DNA from: Noviherbaspirillum galbum
GTDB lineage: Bacteria > Pseudomonadota > Gammaproteobacteria > Burkholderiales > Burkholderiaceae_D
Reading direction: 5' to 3'
Assembly (NCBI RefSeq): GCF_010974945.1
Contig: NZ_JAAIVB010000078.1
Location: 248,001 to 312,000, forward strand
Length of the DNA: 64,000 nucleotides
Of this stretch, positions 52,856-64,000 are shown one piece after another (the first letter of the stretch is position 1; each line of letters opens with the position of its first letter). The position numbers were made by a program, and so were the translations under genes. The notes beneath the pieces were generated by a model. It was not told the origin of the DNA. It searched no databases and was given only the letters and a program-made list of their open reading frames with translations.

Positions 52856-54160
52856 TCAGGACTGCTTCGTGCGGCGCTTCTCTTCGTACATGGACTGGTC
52901 GGCGAGCTTCATCAGCTGCGTGGCATCGCTGGCCTGGTCCGGATAGATGGCCACGCCGATGCTCAGCCGGGGTTCGACGAGGTGGCGGTCCAGCCAGACC
53001 ATTTCGTTGCAGGTCGTACGGATCTTTTCGGCCACGCCGGTGGCGGCTTCCAGGGTGCTCACGTGCGGAAGCAGGACCACGAACTCATCGCCGCCGAGGC
53101 GCGCCACGGTGTCTTCCTCCCGCATGGTCTTCTTGATGCGGCGCGCCAGCACGCGCAGCAGTTCATCGCCCGCCGTGTGGCCGAGGGTGTCGTTGATCTG
53201 CTTGAAGCCGTCGATGTCGAGGTAGAGCAGCGCCGACCGGGAATTGCGCCGGCGCGACTGCGAGAGCGCGGTCTCCAGCCTGTCGTAGAACAGCCTGCGG
53301 TTGGGCAGGCCGGTGAGGTCGTCGTAGCGGGCGGAGCGGGTCAGCTCGTCGAGCAGCCAGCGCCGTTCCAGCGCGACCGCGACCTGCGACGACACGAAAT
53401 GCAGCAGCTTCGTATCGTCGTCGGTAAAACGCATGCCGGGATGGCTCTTGAGGATCAGGGCGCCGACCGGACCTTGCGTGCCCGAAAGCGGGGCCGCCAG
53501 CAGTGACATGCCGGCGCCGCCCGTCGCGCCGGGCAGGTCCGACACGACCGGCTGCTGTTCCTGCAAGGCCTTGTCGACGAGTTGCCGCGCCGCTTCGTCG
53601 ACCATGCCCGCGCCCTTGCCCGAGGAATCTGACTGGTAGAGGCAATTCAGGCGGTGCTTGACGCGGGCATCGATGACCGCCATGCCGGCCACGGAGACCA
53701 GGCGGGATACGATGCGGTGGGTTTCATCGAGCAGCTGGGAGAGGCCGTCGCTGCCATGCGCCAGCGCGGCGATCTGGTACAGCGCCATCTGCACCGCTTC
53801 GGCGCGCTTCTTCGCGGTGATGTCCCGCGCCACGCCGATGCGAAGCTGGCGCTCGGCATCGCAGCGCGCCGACCACATGATGTGCGCGATGCTGCCATCC
53901 TTGCGGATGTAGCGGTTTTCGAAGCCGATGCGCGGCGTGCCCGACATGACCAGCAGCGACTCTTCCCATGTCTTGGCGCGGTCCTCCGGAACCACGTGGT
54001 CGAACAGCGTCTTCCCCGTGAGTTCCTCGGGGGTGTAGCCGAACACCGCAAGACATGCGGCGTTGGCGGCGACGACCTTGCCGCTCAGGTCGACGATGAC
54101 GATCGCGTCGAGCAGCAGGTCCGCGATGTCGGCAAAGGGATCCATCGTTTCAATCGACAT
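52856..54160 (-). CDS. PAS-GAF-GGDEF diguanylate cyclase
   Basis: A 434-residue cytoplasmic protein: PAS (about 8-125, DAIVIVDLSGKVVAANAACL), GAF (about 150-285), and a GGDEF domain with an intact catalytic motif at 356-360 and an inhibitory-site REED (347-350) five residues before it. No EAL domain. It should make c-di-GMP under control of the PAS/GAF inputs, with product inhibition. The ATG at 54160 just precedes the PAS domain; the extension to 54286 is unsupported. It lies at the edge of the EPS locus, divergent from the RsbQ-like gene. Confidence 0.9.
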   Translation of the reverse strand: MSIETMDPFADIADLLLDAIVIVDLSGKVVAANAACLAVFGYTPEELTGKTLFDHVVPEDRAKTWEESLLVMSGTPRIGFENRYIRKDGSIAHIMWSARCDAERQLRIGVARDITAKKRAEAVQMALYQIAALAHGSDGLSQLLDETHRIVSRLVSVAGMAVIDARVKHRLNCLYQSDSSGKGAGMVDEAARQLVDKALQEQQPVVSDLPGATGGAGMSLLAAPLSGTQGPVGALILKSHPGMRFTDDDTKLLHFVSSQVAVALERRWLLDELTRSARYDDLTGLPNRRLFYDRLETALSQSRRRNSRSALLYLDIDGFKQINDTLGHTAGDELLRVLARRIKKTMREEDTVARLGGDEFVVLLPHVSTLEAATGVAEKIRTTCNEMVWLDRHLVEPRLSIGVAIYPDQASDATQLMKLADQSMYEEKRRTKQS

Positions 54161-54514
54161 GGCAAGGCTCGCGTGGCAAGGTGGCAAAGCGACAACGGAC
54201 GGATCGCGTGACGCAGTCTGCAGCGCATCGGCGCATGCCGGGAAGGCGTCACGTCCGCCCGGGAAAAGGTCAAGTTTTCGAATCAACGAGGCAGGTCCGG
54301 CGTCCTTGGCATGCGGCCGGCGGGACGTCCGGTTCGTTGCGCTCTTCAGGCATAGTTTTAACTGCTTCCCTTCAATTGCACAAGTGGCAGGAGAGGCTCA
54401 TTTCCATGCTCCTTCACCGGATCTAGGAAAATCTCTGATGGCGAACGGCCGGCCGCCGTGATATTCCTCTCGATCATCTATTGCCGCAGCAGGGAAGCAG
54501 GGAGCAAAGCCGCC
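54161..54514. other. Divergent intergenic region
   Basis: 354 bases between the divergent diguanylate cyclase and RsbQ-like genes. It is mostly GC-rich, with one AT-rich patch (about 54350-54385) that may hold a promoter. I see no repeat or clear operator. Confidence 0.4.
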
Positions 54515-55308
54515 ATGTCCATCACCATCAAGCACAACATCAGCCTGGGCGGATCCGGCACGACGCCGATGGTCTTCGGCCACGGCTTCGGCTGCAACCA
54601 GGTCATGTGGCGCCACATCGCGCCCGCCTTCCATGCCTCCCACCGCGTGGTTCTCTTCGACTACGTCGGTGCGGGCGGCTCGGACATGTCCTGCTACGAT
54701 CCATCCCGCTACGATTCCCTGCAACCCTATGCCGACGACGTCTGCAGCATGCTGCGCGCGCTCGGCATGCGCGATGCGGTCTTCGTCGGCCATTCGGTGT
54801 CGTGCATGATCGGCGCGCTGGCGGCGATCGCCGCGCCCGAGCTCATCTCCCGGCTGGTCATGATCGGTCCGTCGGCCCGCTACATCGACGACGGCGCCTA
54901 CGTGGGCGGCTTCACCCGCCAGGACATCGACAACCTGATCGCCTTCCTCGACGATAACTACCTGGCCTGGGCCAGGACGATGGCGCCGGTCATCACGGGG
55001 CGGCAGGAAGGCTCCGCGCAAAGCGATGAACTGGCGGACAGCTTCTGCCGCACCGATCCGGCGATCGCCAGGCAGTTCGCGCGCGTGACCTTCCTCGGCG
55101 ACAACCGCGCCGACCTGCCCAGGGTGCCCGTGCCGACGCTGGTGATGCAATGCGCGCAGGATGCGATCGCGCCCGAAGCCGTCGGCAAGTACGTGCACCA
55201 GGCCTTGCCCGACAGCCGCTACGTGCGGCTCGAGGCGATCGGCCATTGTCCCCACCTGAGCGCTCCGCAGGAAACGATCGCGGCTATTGCGGCCTTCCTC
55301 GGAGAGCA

Positions 55309-55312
<4 letters not shown>
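54515..55312 (+). CDS. RsbQ-like alpha/beta hydrolase
   Basis: A 265-residue hydrolase close in length and layout to Bacillus RsbQ (269). The start is [10 protein letters not shown] and the oxyanion region is [13 protein letters not shown]. The triad Ser94 (GHSVSCM), Asp216 (CAQDAIAP) and His244 (GHCPHLS) sits at almost the RsbQ positions (96/219/247). RsbQ binds a small hydrophobic ligand and works with the PAS domain of RsbP. The downstream gene starts within its stop codon (ATGA) and opens with a similar PAS domain, so the pair probably forms a sensory unit. GGGAG lies about 11 bases before the ATG at 54515. Confidence 0.88.
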
Positions 55313-57369
<2,057 letters not shown>

Positions 57370-57446
57370 GTGAGGAGAAGAGTGCCGTCGGCGTTGACGC
57401 CTACCTCCGTCATCCACGTCTAGCGCCGTCATCCCCACAACGCGCC

Positions 57447-57472
57447 GTCATTCCTGCGAAGGCGGGGATGAA
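57447..57472. repeat. REP-like element, copy R6
   Basis: GTCATTCCTGCG-A-AGGCGGGGAT: one substitution in each arm relative to R1, so the hairpin is weakened. Confidence 0.7.
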
Positions 57473-57562
57473 GCAGGGGTTTCGCAAAGCACTGCCTTGC
57501 GCCTGCGTAACCGATCTGCCTTGCAAGGCAGATCGTGGACTCACATTTCTGTTGGAGTTCCG

Positions 57563-57845
57563 ACGTCTCTCCGGTGACCCGGTTGCGGTTCCCACTCCGT
57601 AGGGACTTGCCGGGGCTGGTCCCGGCGGCCCAGGTACTTTCTTTATCAGCAGACCCTAGGCGGACCCTACGAAAGTACCCAAAGAAAGCTGCTTCAACCC
57701 CCATGTGGGAGTCACTCCGGGCGACCTTGTTCGATGGGTTGAGGGGATGCCGTTCTCCACGGTAGTAATCACCTGAAAGGCAGATGATGGTTCGACCTCC
57801 TGCCGCATCGGAACGACTCGAGCCTGTCCCGACCACGGGGAGCAA
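57563..57845. repeat. Composite intergenic repeat, copy B
   Basis: Full-length match to copy A, including CTCTCCGGTGACCCGG, GGGGCTGGTCCCGGCGGCCC, AAAGTACCCAAAGAAAGCTG, GGTAGTAATCACCTGAAAGG and CTGCCGCATCGG. The hairpin centre has an extra block, CCCTAGGCGGACCC. The 57370-57949 gap holds this and R6 and no gene that I can identify. Confidence 0.85.
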
Positions 57846-57949
57846 GACAGCGTGACTTCAGCGTAACTTGAGATTCTCCCTGCCACTTGAGTCCCAATTG
57901 CCATCGAGTTGACGCTGCCTGTCAAATCCAGGCCCGGCACGCCATCAAA

Positions 57950-59593
57950 TCACGAAGCAATCCTTCGGCGCGGCGTTTCTACCTGCGCGGGCAATGCGTC
58001 CCTGCTCGACGCTACCACCGTCATCGCCGGACGGGCGTGCGTGACCGCGGCGCCTACCTGGAACACGCTGACCGCTTCGGCCAGCGACACCGCCTGTTCG
58101 CGCATGGCTTGCGCGGCGGCGGTGGCTTCTTCCACCAGGGATGCGTTTTGCTGGGTCATGGCATCCATCTGGGAAATCGCCTGGTTGATCTGCTGGATGC
58201 CGGCGCTCTGCTCCTGGCTGGCGACGGTGATGTCGGCCATGATGTCCGCCACCCGGCGGGTGCTTTCCACGATCTGCTGCATGGTCTGGCCCGCCTGGCC
58301 GACGAGCTTGCTGCCATTGTCTGCCTTGGCGCTCGATTCCTCGATGAGGCGCTTGATCTCCTTCGCGGCGCCGGCGCTGCGCTGCGCGAGGGTCCGGACT
58401 TCGGTGGCGACCACGGCGAAGCCGCGGCCCTGTTCGCCGGCGCGGGCGGCTTCCACCGCCGCGTTGAGCGCGAGGATGTTGGTCTGGAAGGCGATGCTGT
58501 CGATGACGTTGATGATGTCGGTCATTTCACGCGACGAGCCATTGATGTCCTGCATCGTGCCGATGACTTCGCCGATGACCTTGCTGCCTTCGCTGGCCAC
58601 GCCGGAGGCCATGGCGGCGAGTTCGCTGGCCTGGCGGGCATTGTCCGCGTTCTGGCGGACCGTGGAGGTCAGTTCGTCCATCGACGAGGCCGTCTCTTCC
58701 AGCGACGAGGCTTGGGCTTCGGTGCGGGCGGCCAGGTCGACGCTGCCCGATGCCACTTGCGACGAGGCGGAGGCAATCGCTTCGGTGCCCGTCCTGACCT
58801 GGCCGACGATGTCGGTCAGGCTGTCGTTCATGTTGCGCATCGACAGCAGCAGTTGCCCGGTCTCGTCGCTGGAACGGACATCGATGCGCGCGGTCAGGTT
58901 GCCGGAGGAAACCATTTGCGCGACGCGGACCGCCTTTTCGAGCGGAGCGGTGATGCTGCGCGAGAGGCGCCATGCGAGCAGCACGCCGATGGCGAGCGCG
59001 GCGATCGTGATGCCGGCAAGCAGCTGCTTGCTGGAAAGGAACATGGCTTCGATCGAGGTGTCGGCTTCCTTGAAAGTCGTCTGCTCATGGGCGAGAACCT
59101 GGGAGACCGATTCGATGTAAAGCTTCATGGCCGGCATCATCTTTTCGTCGGCGAGCTGGCGGGCTTCGGTTTCCTTGCCTTCGCCCTTGAGCTGGAACAC
59201 CTGCTTGCGGAAATCGGTATAGGCGGTCCGCTTGCTCGCGACGTTCGCCATCAATTCACGTCCGCGCGGCGAGGTCATCACGCTTTCGAGTTCTTTCTGC
59301 AGTTCGGTCAGGCGCTTGCTCTGCGCGCTCAGTTCGCCTTCGAGCATTTTCTTGTCGGCCGGGTCGTTGGTCCGGGCGAGGGCGAAGGTGCGCACCGAAT
59401 TCGTGGCAATGCCGCGCAGCCATTCCTGGACCAGGTTCTGTTCCCGCGTGGCTTCCACCATCCTGTCCTTGGCCGTATCGATGGTGCCGAGACGCCAGAG
59501 GCTGGTTGCGCTCATGATGGCGATCAGCAACAGCAACAGGGAAAAGCCCAGGCCCAGCCGGACACCGATTTTCAAGTTCGAAAGTTTCATCAT
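57950..59593 (-). CDS. Methyl-accepting chemotaxis protein
   Basis: A 547-residue receptor: transmembrane helix about 12-33, periplasmic four-helix-bundle ligand domain about 35-188, second helix about 190-210, HAMP about 212-265, then the signalling hairpin with the conserved tip [20 protein letters not shown] (about 360-380) and [12 protein letters not shown]. It should control CheA through CheW or the CheV-type protein. Ligand unknown. Start at 59593 (two ATGs in tandem), seven bases after AGGA. No che genes are adjacent. Confidence 0.94.
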   Translation of the reverse strand: MMKLSNLKIGVRLGLGFSLLLLLIAIMSATSLWRLGTIDTAKDRMVEATREQNLVQEWLRGIATNSVRTFALARTNDPADKKMLEGELSAQSKRLTELQKELESVMTSPRGRELMANVASKRTAYTDFRKQVFQLKGEGKETEARQLADEKMMPAMKLYIESVSQVLAHEQTTFKEADTSIEAMFLSSKQLLAGITIAALAIGVLLAWRLSRSITAPLEKAVRVAQMVSSGNLTARIDVRSSDETGQLLLSMRNMNDSLTDIVGQVRTGTEAIASASSQVASGSVDLAARTEAQASSLEETASSMDELTSTVRQNADNARQASELAAMASGVASEGSKVIGEVIGTMQDINGSSREMTDIINVIDSIAFQTNILALNAAVEAARAGEQGRGFAVVATEVRTLAQRSAGAAKEIKRLIEESSAKADNGSKLVGQAGQTMQQIVESTRRVADIMADITVASQEQSAGIQQINQAISQMDAMTQQNASLVEEATAAAQAMREQAVSLAEAVSVFQVGAAVTHARPAMTVVASSRDALPAQVETPRRRIAS

Positions 59594-59858
59594 TGTTCAA
59601 TCCTCAAGGCAGCCTTGCTCATCGTGGGCATGCTTGCGTGGGTTCCCCGCGGTACCGGGAGGCGGCGCGCAGTGCGTCGGGCGTCCTGTCAGGCGCGACG
59701 GTCTCCCGATCATGTTGTTGGAAAAATCAGTGCCTGGCGGCAGCGGGAGAGCTTCCGTTATTAAACAAGACTAATACTAGTTGCGCAATTGCATTTTTCG
59801 GAACGGGGGCTTGGAGGCACATTAAGGCCCAGGCAGCGAGCGATTGCTCGGCGATGCG

Positions 59859-62321
59859 TCACGGGGCGGGCTGAGACGAGGAATCGATGCGCGCTCCTTG
59901 CGCGTCGATTCCGGCACCGCAAGATGCGAGGACTTCATGCAGTTGTGCGGCTCCAACAGGCTTGACGAGATGACAATCGAATCCGGCCGCCTTTGAAGCC
60001 AGCTTGTCCTGCTCCTGTCCGTAGCCGGTCAGGGCGACGAACAGGCTTGACGCGGAGGCCGGGTCCGCGCGCAGGAGGCGGGCAAGCGCGAAGCCGTCGA
60101 CGCCCGGCAAGCCCAGGTCGAGGAGGTAGGCATCGAAGGACGCCTCGCGGTGGCGGGCGAGGGCGGCAGCGGCGTCATGCGCCGTCACCACTACATGGCC
60201 CATGCTTTCCAGGAGCAGGCCGAGGCTCAGGGCAGCATCCACGTTATCGTCCACGACCAGCACGCGGCGGCTGCTTGCCCGCTGGGCGCCGGCGGCGGCC
60301 AGAGGTACGCCGGACAGGCCGGAAGGCGCGCCGGCCGCCGCGCGCGGCAAGGTCAGCACGAACCGGCTGCCCTTGCCTGGGCCGTCGCTGCTTGCGGCGA
60401 TGCTGCCGCCATGCTGTTGCGCGAGGCTCTTCGCCAGCGCGAGCCCGATCCCGAGTCCGCCCTGGGCGCGGTCGAGCGTGCGCTCCCCCTGGTAAAACAG
60501 TTCAAAGGCTTGCCGCAACTGGTCGGGCGTCATGCCGGCGCCGTCGTCGGCCACGCATACCTCGACGGTTTCGCCGCCCGCCTTCATGGCAAGGCTGACA
60601 TGGCCGCCTTCGGGCGTGTACTTGGCGGCATTGTTCAGCAGGTTCGCCAGCACCTGCACCAGCCGGTTGCCGTCGCCCAGGACGTGCACCGCCGAGGCCG
60701 GCAGGTCGGCCGCGAGATGGTGGCGATGGCGTTCCAGCAGCGGCCGGACCTGTTCCAGCGCGCCGGCCGCCACCTCGCGCATGTCGAGCATGCTTCTTTC
60801 GAGCTGGATCAGGCCGCGGGTCACGCGCGACGCATCGAGCAGGTCGTCGACCAGGTGCACGATGTGATCGACCTGCCGGGCGATGATGCCGGCGGCCTGG
60901 CGCACGCCGGCGTCCTGCGCGGCCCGCAGGGCCAGCAGTTCGGCGGCGGCGCTGATCGGGGCGAGCGGATTGCGCAGTTCATGGGCGAGCATGGCGAGGA
61001 ACTCATCCTTGCGCGCGCTTGCCTGCTGCAGCGCCTCGACGGCTCTTTCCTGCTCGTCGATGTCGGTATTGGTGCCCATCCATTCGGTAACCTCGCCGGC
61101 GGCGTCGCGCACCGGCAGCGCCCGCACCAGCGTCCAACGGTATTCGCCGGAATGATGCCGCAGGCGGTTCTTCACCTCGTATGGGATGCCGGTCGCCACG
61201 CTGGCGCGCCACTGGACGGCGTTGCAGGCGCGGTCGTCCGGATGCACCGCCATCCAGCCGTCGAGGTTCCCTGCCGGCATGCCGGTGAAGGCGTACCACT
61301 GCTTGTTGAAGTAGGTATTGGCGCCATCCGGCGACGCGCACCAGATCATCTGCGGCACGGCATCGATCATCGTGCGGAAGCGCTGTTCGCTGGCTTCGAG
61401 TGCGCGCGTGGCAAGGACGGCGCTGGTGATGTCGCTACCGGTCGAGAAGATGCCGATGACGCGGCCCAGGCTGTCGCGGATGGGCTGGTAGATGAAATTC
61501 ACGTAATGCAGCGCCGGCGTGCCGCTGGCGGTGCCGACGGTCACCGGCACCTCCCATCCCAGGTAGGGTTCGCCGCTCTGGTACACCTGGTCGAGCAAGG
61601 CGATGAGGCCCTGCTCGGTCGCTTCCGGCAGGGCCTTTGCCGCCGGCAATCCAAGGACTGCGCGATGCTGGAGAAAGACCTGGTTCATGGCATTCGAGAT
61701 TTCGTAGCGATGCTCCGGCCCCATCAGGACCGCGATCGGCACCGGCGCCTGTTCGAATACTTCCCGCAGCCTGCCGATTTCTTCCAGCCGCGCCTGCTCG
61801 GCGTGCAGCCGGCCGGTCGTCTCCACGCAGACGCCCAGCACCCCGATGGCAGCGCCGGCGTCGTCGAGCACGGGGGAATAAGACACCGTGAACCAGGCCT
61901 GCTCATCGTAGCCCTTGCGCCGCAGTTTGAAGGGCATGTCCTCGTGATACACCTCTTGTCCCGCGAGCGCCCGGCCGATCAGCGACGATACCGTTTCCCA
62001 GGCTTCCGGGGCGATGTCGGCGAGCCGGCGGCCCAGCGCCGAGGGATGGCGGTCGGCGAGGATGTCGATGAAGGCGTCGTTGTAGAAGTAGGCGTGGCTG
62101 TCGCCCCAGGCGAGGAACATCGGAAAGCGGGCGCCCAGCATCATGCTCAGCGTGGTCTTGAGCGCCGCCGGCCAGCCGGATGGCGCGCCGGCCGGAGAGG
62201 AGGACCAGTCGTGGGCGCGGATCCGTTCGGCCATTTCCCCGTGGACCGGCAGCATGAAGGCAAAGTCGTGCGAGGAGGGCATGGTGTCGGAAACGGGCGC
62301 CGGAAAGGAGGACGCCGTCAT
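59859..62321 (-). CDS. Multi-PAS hybrid histidine kinase
   Basis: An 820-residue soluble kinase with three PAS-like domains (about 45-170, 185-305 and 312-430), HisKA with His447 (LAHELRNPLAP), an ATPase domain (NLLNNAAKYT, DDGAGMT, GLGIGLALAKS) and a C-terminal receiver (VLVVDDNVDAAL, LLDLGLPGVDG). The opening segment FPMFLAWGDSHAYFYNDAFI is a PAS common in Burkholderiales hybrid kinases. The start at 62321 is the first ATG; the ATG at 62282 is also possible and neither has a good ribosome site. Output partner unknown. Confidence 0.9.
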   Translation of the reverse strand: MTASSFPAPVSDTMPSSHDFAFMLPVHGEMAERIRAHDWSSSPAGAPSGWPAALKTTLSMMLGARFPMFLAWGDSHAYFYNDAFIDILADRHPSALGRRLADIAPEAWETVSSLIGRALAGQEVYHEDMPFKLRRKGYDEQAWFTVSYSPVLDDAGAAIGVLGVCVETTGRLHAEQARLEEIGRLREVFEQAPVPIAVLMGPEHRYEISNAMNQVFLQHRAVLGLPAAKALPEATEQGLIALLDQVYQSGEPYLGWEVPVTVGTASGTPALHYVNFIYQPIRDSLGRVIGIFSTGSDITSAVLATRALEASEQRFRTMIDAVPQMIWCASPDGANTYFNKQWYAFTGMPAGNLDGWMAVHPDDRACNAVQWRASVATGIPYEVKNRLRHHSGEYRWTLVRALPVRDAAGEVTEWMGTNTDIDEQERAVEALQQASARKDEFLAMLAHELRNPLAPISAAAELLALRAAQDAGVRQAAGIIARQVDHIVHLVDDLLDASRVTRGLIQLERSMLDMREVAAGALEQVRPLLERHRHHLAADLPASAVHVLGDGNRLVQVLANLLNNAAKYTPEGGHVSLAMKAGGETVEVCVADDGAGMTPDQLRQAFELFYQGERTLDRAQGGLGIGLALAKSLAQQHGGSIAASSDGPGKGSRFVLTLPRAAAGAPSGLSGVPLAAAGAQRASSRRVLVVDDNVDAALSLGLLLESMGHVVVTAHDAAAALARHREASFDAYLLDLGLPGVDGFALARLLRADPASASSLFVALTGYGQEQDKLASKAAGFDCHLVKPVGAAQLHEVLASCGAGIDAQGARIDSSSQPAP

Positions 62322-62369
62322 TCTACGGCATTGCCTGCACGCCGTCGGCGGTCAAGGTAGCATTCGTGG

Positions 62370-63680
62370 ATGGATAACCTCACCCATTCCGTCGTCGGCC
62401 TCGCCCTGGGCGAAGCCATCCACCGCTGTTTGCCGCATGAACTCGATCCGCTGGAGCAAAGGACGCGCCGGCGCATGCTGCTGTTCGCCGGCTGGGCCGC
62501 CAGCAATTTCCCCGATCTCGACCTGCTGCTGTCGCCGCTGATGTCCCCGCCCCTGGGTTACCTGCTGCATCACCGCGGGCATACCCATACGTTGCTGGCC
62601 GCCTTGCCCCAGGCGGGGCTGATCTGGTTGCTGGTCTGGCTGCTCTGGCCATCGGCGCGCACGCTGCTGCGCTACAGCGGCGCGGCGCGCGCCGGCCTGG
62701 GGCTGGCGCTGGGCGCGGGCCTGCTGCTGCATATCGGCATGGACTTCCTGAATTCCTACGGCGTGCATCCCTTCCACCCGTTCAGCGGGCGCTGGTTCTA
62801 CGGCGATCTGGTATTCATCCTGGAGCCGGTGTTCTGGATCGCTTTCGGGGTACCGATGGCCATGACCTTGCCGGGCAAGGCGCTGAAGGTCTTGTTCAGC
62901 GCGCTGCTGGTCGGCGTGCCGCTCTGGTTCACCACCCAGGGCTACCTTTCCTGGCCATCCTTCGCCATGCTCGCCACGCTGGGCATTGCCTGCGCCTGGC
63001 TGCAGCTTCGCGCCGGCAGCGCGGGACTGGCCGGCCTCTGCCTGGCGGTGCTGGCCGCCGGAAGCTTCGTCGGCATCCAGCAGGCCGCCGCCGGACGGGC
63101 CCGCGAGGCGGTCGTCCAGGCCCTGCACGAAGCCGACCCGGGCAACGCCTTGCTCGACGCCGCCCTGACCGCCTATCCGAGCAATCCCTTCTGCTGGGAC
63201 GTGGTGTCCATCGAGAAGAACGAAGCCACGCAGCGTTACCTGCTGCGGCATGGCCTGGTCAGCGCGGCGCCGTCCGTGGTGCCGGCCGGCGCCTGCCCGC
63301 CGGCGCTCGCCGGAACTGCGGCGGGAGCGGCGCCCGGTCCCGGAGGAATGATCCTGCTTTGGCAGGAGCAGGCCGACCTGGAGCGCTTGCGCGCCCTGCG
63401 GCGCGACGATTGCCGCTTCGAGGCCTGGATGCGCTTCGCGCGCATGCCGCTGATCGACGGCAACAATGTCTTCGATGCCCGCTACGCCAATTCGCCGCGC
63501 GGGAATTTCACGGCGATGCAGATCCCTTCCCGGGCGGCATCGCCCCGTCCGGATTGTCCGCGCTTCGTGCCGCAATGGTCGTTCCCGCGCGAGGACCTGC
63601 TGGGCACGGACGCGGGCAATGGCACAGCCACTGCGGCGGGCCCCGGCGCTAGATCTCTACCTGCGTCCCCAGCTCGATGA
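62370..63680 (+). CDS. Metal-dependent hydrolase-like membrane protein (DUF457 / YdjM-like)
   Basis: A 436-residue inner-membrane protein. It starts MDNLTHSVVGLALGEAIHR and contains HHRGHTHTLLAALPQ and HIGMDFLNSYGVHPFHP, the His/Asp motifs of the YdjM/DUF457 family, thought to be metal-dependent hydrolases. About six helices are followed by a longer soluble C-terminal part (about 235-436) not seen in short YdjM proteins. It is divergent from the hybrid kinase (48 bases) and its 3' end overlaps the convergent kup gene by 32 bases. Confidence 0.85.
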   Translation: MDNLTHSVVGLALGEAIHRCLPHELDPLEQRTRRRMLLFAGWAASNFPDLDLLLSPLMSPPLGYLLHHRGHTHTLLAALPQAGLIWLLVWLLWPSARTLLRYSGAARAGLGLALGAGLLLHIGMDFLNSYGVHPFHPFSGRWFYGDLVFILEPVFWIAFGVPMAMTLPGKALKVLFSALLVGVPLWFTTQGYLSWPSFAMLATLGIACAWLQLRAGSAGLAGLCLAVLAAGSFVGIQQAAAGRAREAVVQALHEADPGNALLDAALTAYPSNPFCWDVVSIEKNEATQRYLLRHGLVSAAPSVVPAGACPPALAGTAAGAAPGPGGMILLWQEQADLERLRALRRDDCRFEAWMRFARMPLIDGNNVFDARYANSPRGNFTAMQIPSRAASPRPDCPRFVPQWSFPREDLLGTDAGNGTATAAGPGARSLPASPAR

Positions 63681-64000
63681 CCCGGTTGGCGGGAATGCGG
63701 TAGTAGTCCGCCGCGTCCCGCGCATTGCGCGAAAGCGTCGCGAACAAGGTTTCCCGCCACAGGGCCATGCCGCTGCCCACCCGCGGAATGACGGTCTGGC
63801 GGGCGATGAAGTAGGAGGTTTCCATCGGCGCCAGGGCCGGGTCGAATCCGCCGCACTGTGCCAGGGCGGCGGGGATGTCCTGCTCGTCCATGAAGCCGAA
63901 ATGCACGTCCACCTGGTAGCAGTCGTGGCCGAGGTTCTCGACCTTTACGCGCTGGTCGGGCGGAACGTGGGGAATCGCTTCGTTGCGGATGGTGAGGAAG
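63649..64000 (-). CDS. kup: Kup potassium uptake transporter, C-terminal part
   Basis: The C-terminal 117 residues of a KUP-family potassium/proton symporter; the gene continues past the window edge. The reading frame extends upstream of the first Met at 63912: LTIRNEAIPHVPPDQRVKVE and VDVHFGFMDEQDIP, then MALWRETLFATLSRNARDAA and the terminal RVIELGTQVEI, which closely matches the end of E. coli Kup. This part is the cytoplasmic domain after the membrane helices. It overlaps the convergent DUF457 gene by 32 bases. Confidence 0.93.
   Translation of the reverse strand, partial: FLTIRNEAIPHVPPDQRVKVENLGHDCYQVDVHFGFMDEQDIPAALAQCGGFDPALAPMETSYFIARQTVIPRVGSGMALWRETLFATLSRNARDAADYYRIPANRVIELGTQVEI

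Overview
The window looks like chromosomal DNA of a high-GC betaproteobacterium, most likely Burkholderiales and possibly near Oxalobacteraceae. That placement is inferred from the gene families (a Bug-family binding protein, a Burkholderiales-style HU, an XrtA/PEP-CTERM polysaccharide locus) and from codon usage; no rRNA is present to confirm it.

Layout. Positions 1-12.6 kb hold ordinary chromosomal genes: a CheV-type CheW-receiver protein, a membrane GGDEF-EAL protein, a membrane-anchored beta-helix protein, a RidA/GST pair, HU with a strong terminator, a Bug-type binding protein, a self-sufficient P450 (P450-FMN reductase-ferredoxin fusion), a DUF1810 protein and an MgtC-like protein. Positions 12.6-52.7 kb form a large exopolysaccharide (EPS) locus of the XrtA/PEP-CTERM type. 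It opens with a minus-strand operon for the priming sugar transferase, PrsK and PrsR. Next come two sigma-54-type promoters driving a short secreted protein and a PEP-CTERM protein. Then follow PrsT, a UDP-sugar dehydrogenase/epimerase pair (TviB/TviC-like), a Wza-type export lipoprotein, two large modular lipoproteins, a Wzx-like flippase, a minus operon (GNAT-like protein, ACP, hydrolases 2 and 1, glycosyltransferase, TPR protein), a plus operon (acyl-CoA ligase, PLP-dependent decarboxylase, asparagine-synthase-like protein), an OafA-SGNH acyltransferase, a glycosyltransferase, and a tightly overlapping minus operon (two glycosyltransferases, the O-glycosylation ligase-like polymerase, a polysaccharide deacetylase). 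Positions 52.8-64 kb are mainly signalling: a PAS-GAF-GGDEF diguanylate cyclase, an RsbQ-like hydrolase overlapping a PAS hybrid kinase, a methyl-accepting chemotaxis protein, another hybrid kinase, a DUF457 membrane protein, and the 3' end of kup.

How it fits together. The sugar dehydrogenase/epimerase pair should supply a HexNAc-uronic acid nucleotide sugar. The priming transferase and the glycosyltransferases would build a lipid-linked repeat unit, Wzx would flip it, the O-antigen-ligase-like protein would polymerise or transfer it, and the Wza-like lipoprotein would export it. OafA, the deacetylase and the ACP/ligase/decarboxylase/amidotransferase set would decorate it. PrsK/PrsR with sigma-54 would coordinate PEP-CTERM protein expression. 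The exosortase XrtA and the Wzc-type chain-length protein and kinase are not in this window, so the locus appears split.

The least explained material is the pair of adjacent lipoproteins at 25989-31473. They share six copies of a Cys-containing module of about 60 residues on Pro-rich linkers, fused to two different C-terminal domains, with signs of recent DNA exchange between them. Also unexplained are a family of composite intergenic repeats of about 280 bp, and the G/T-rich 3' ends of the genes that abut them.
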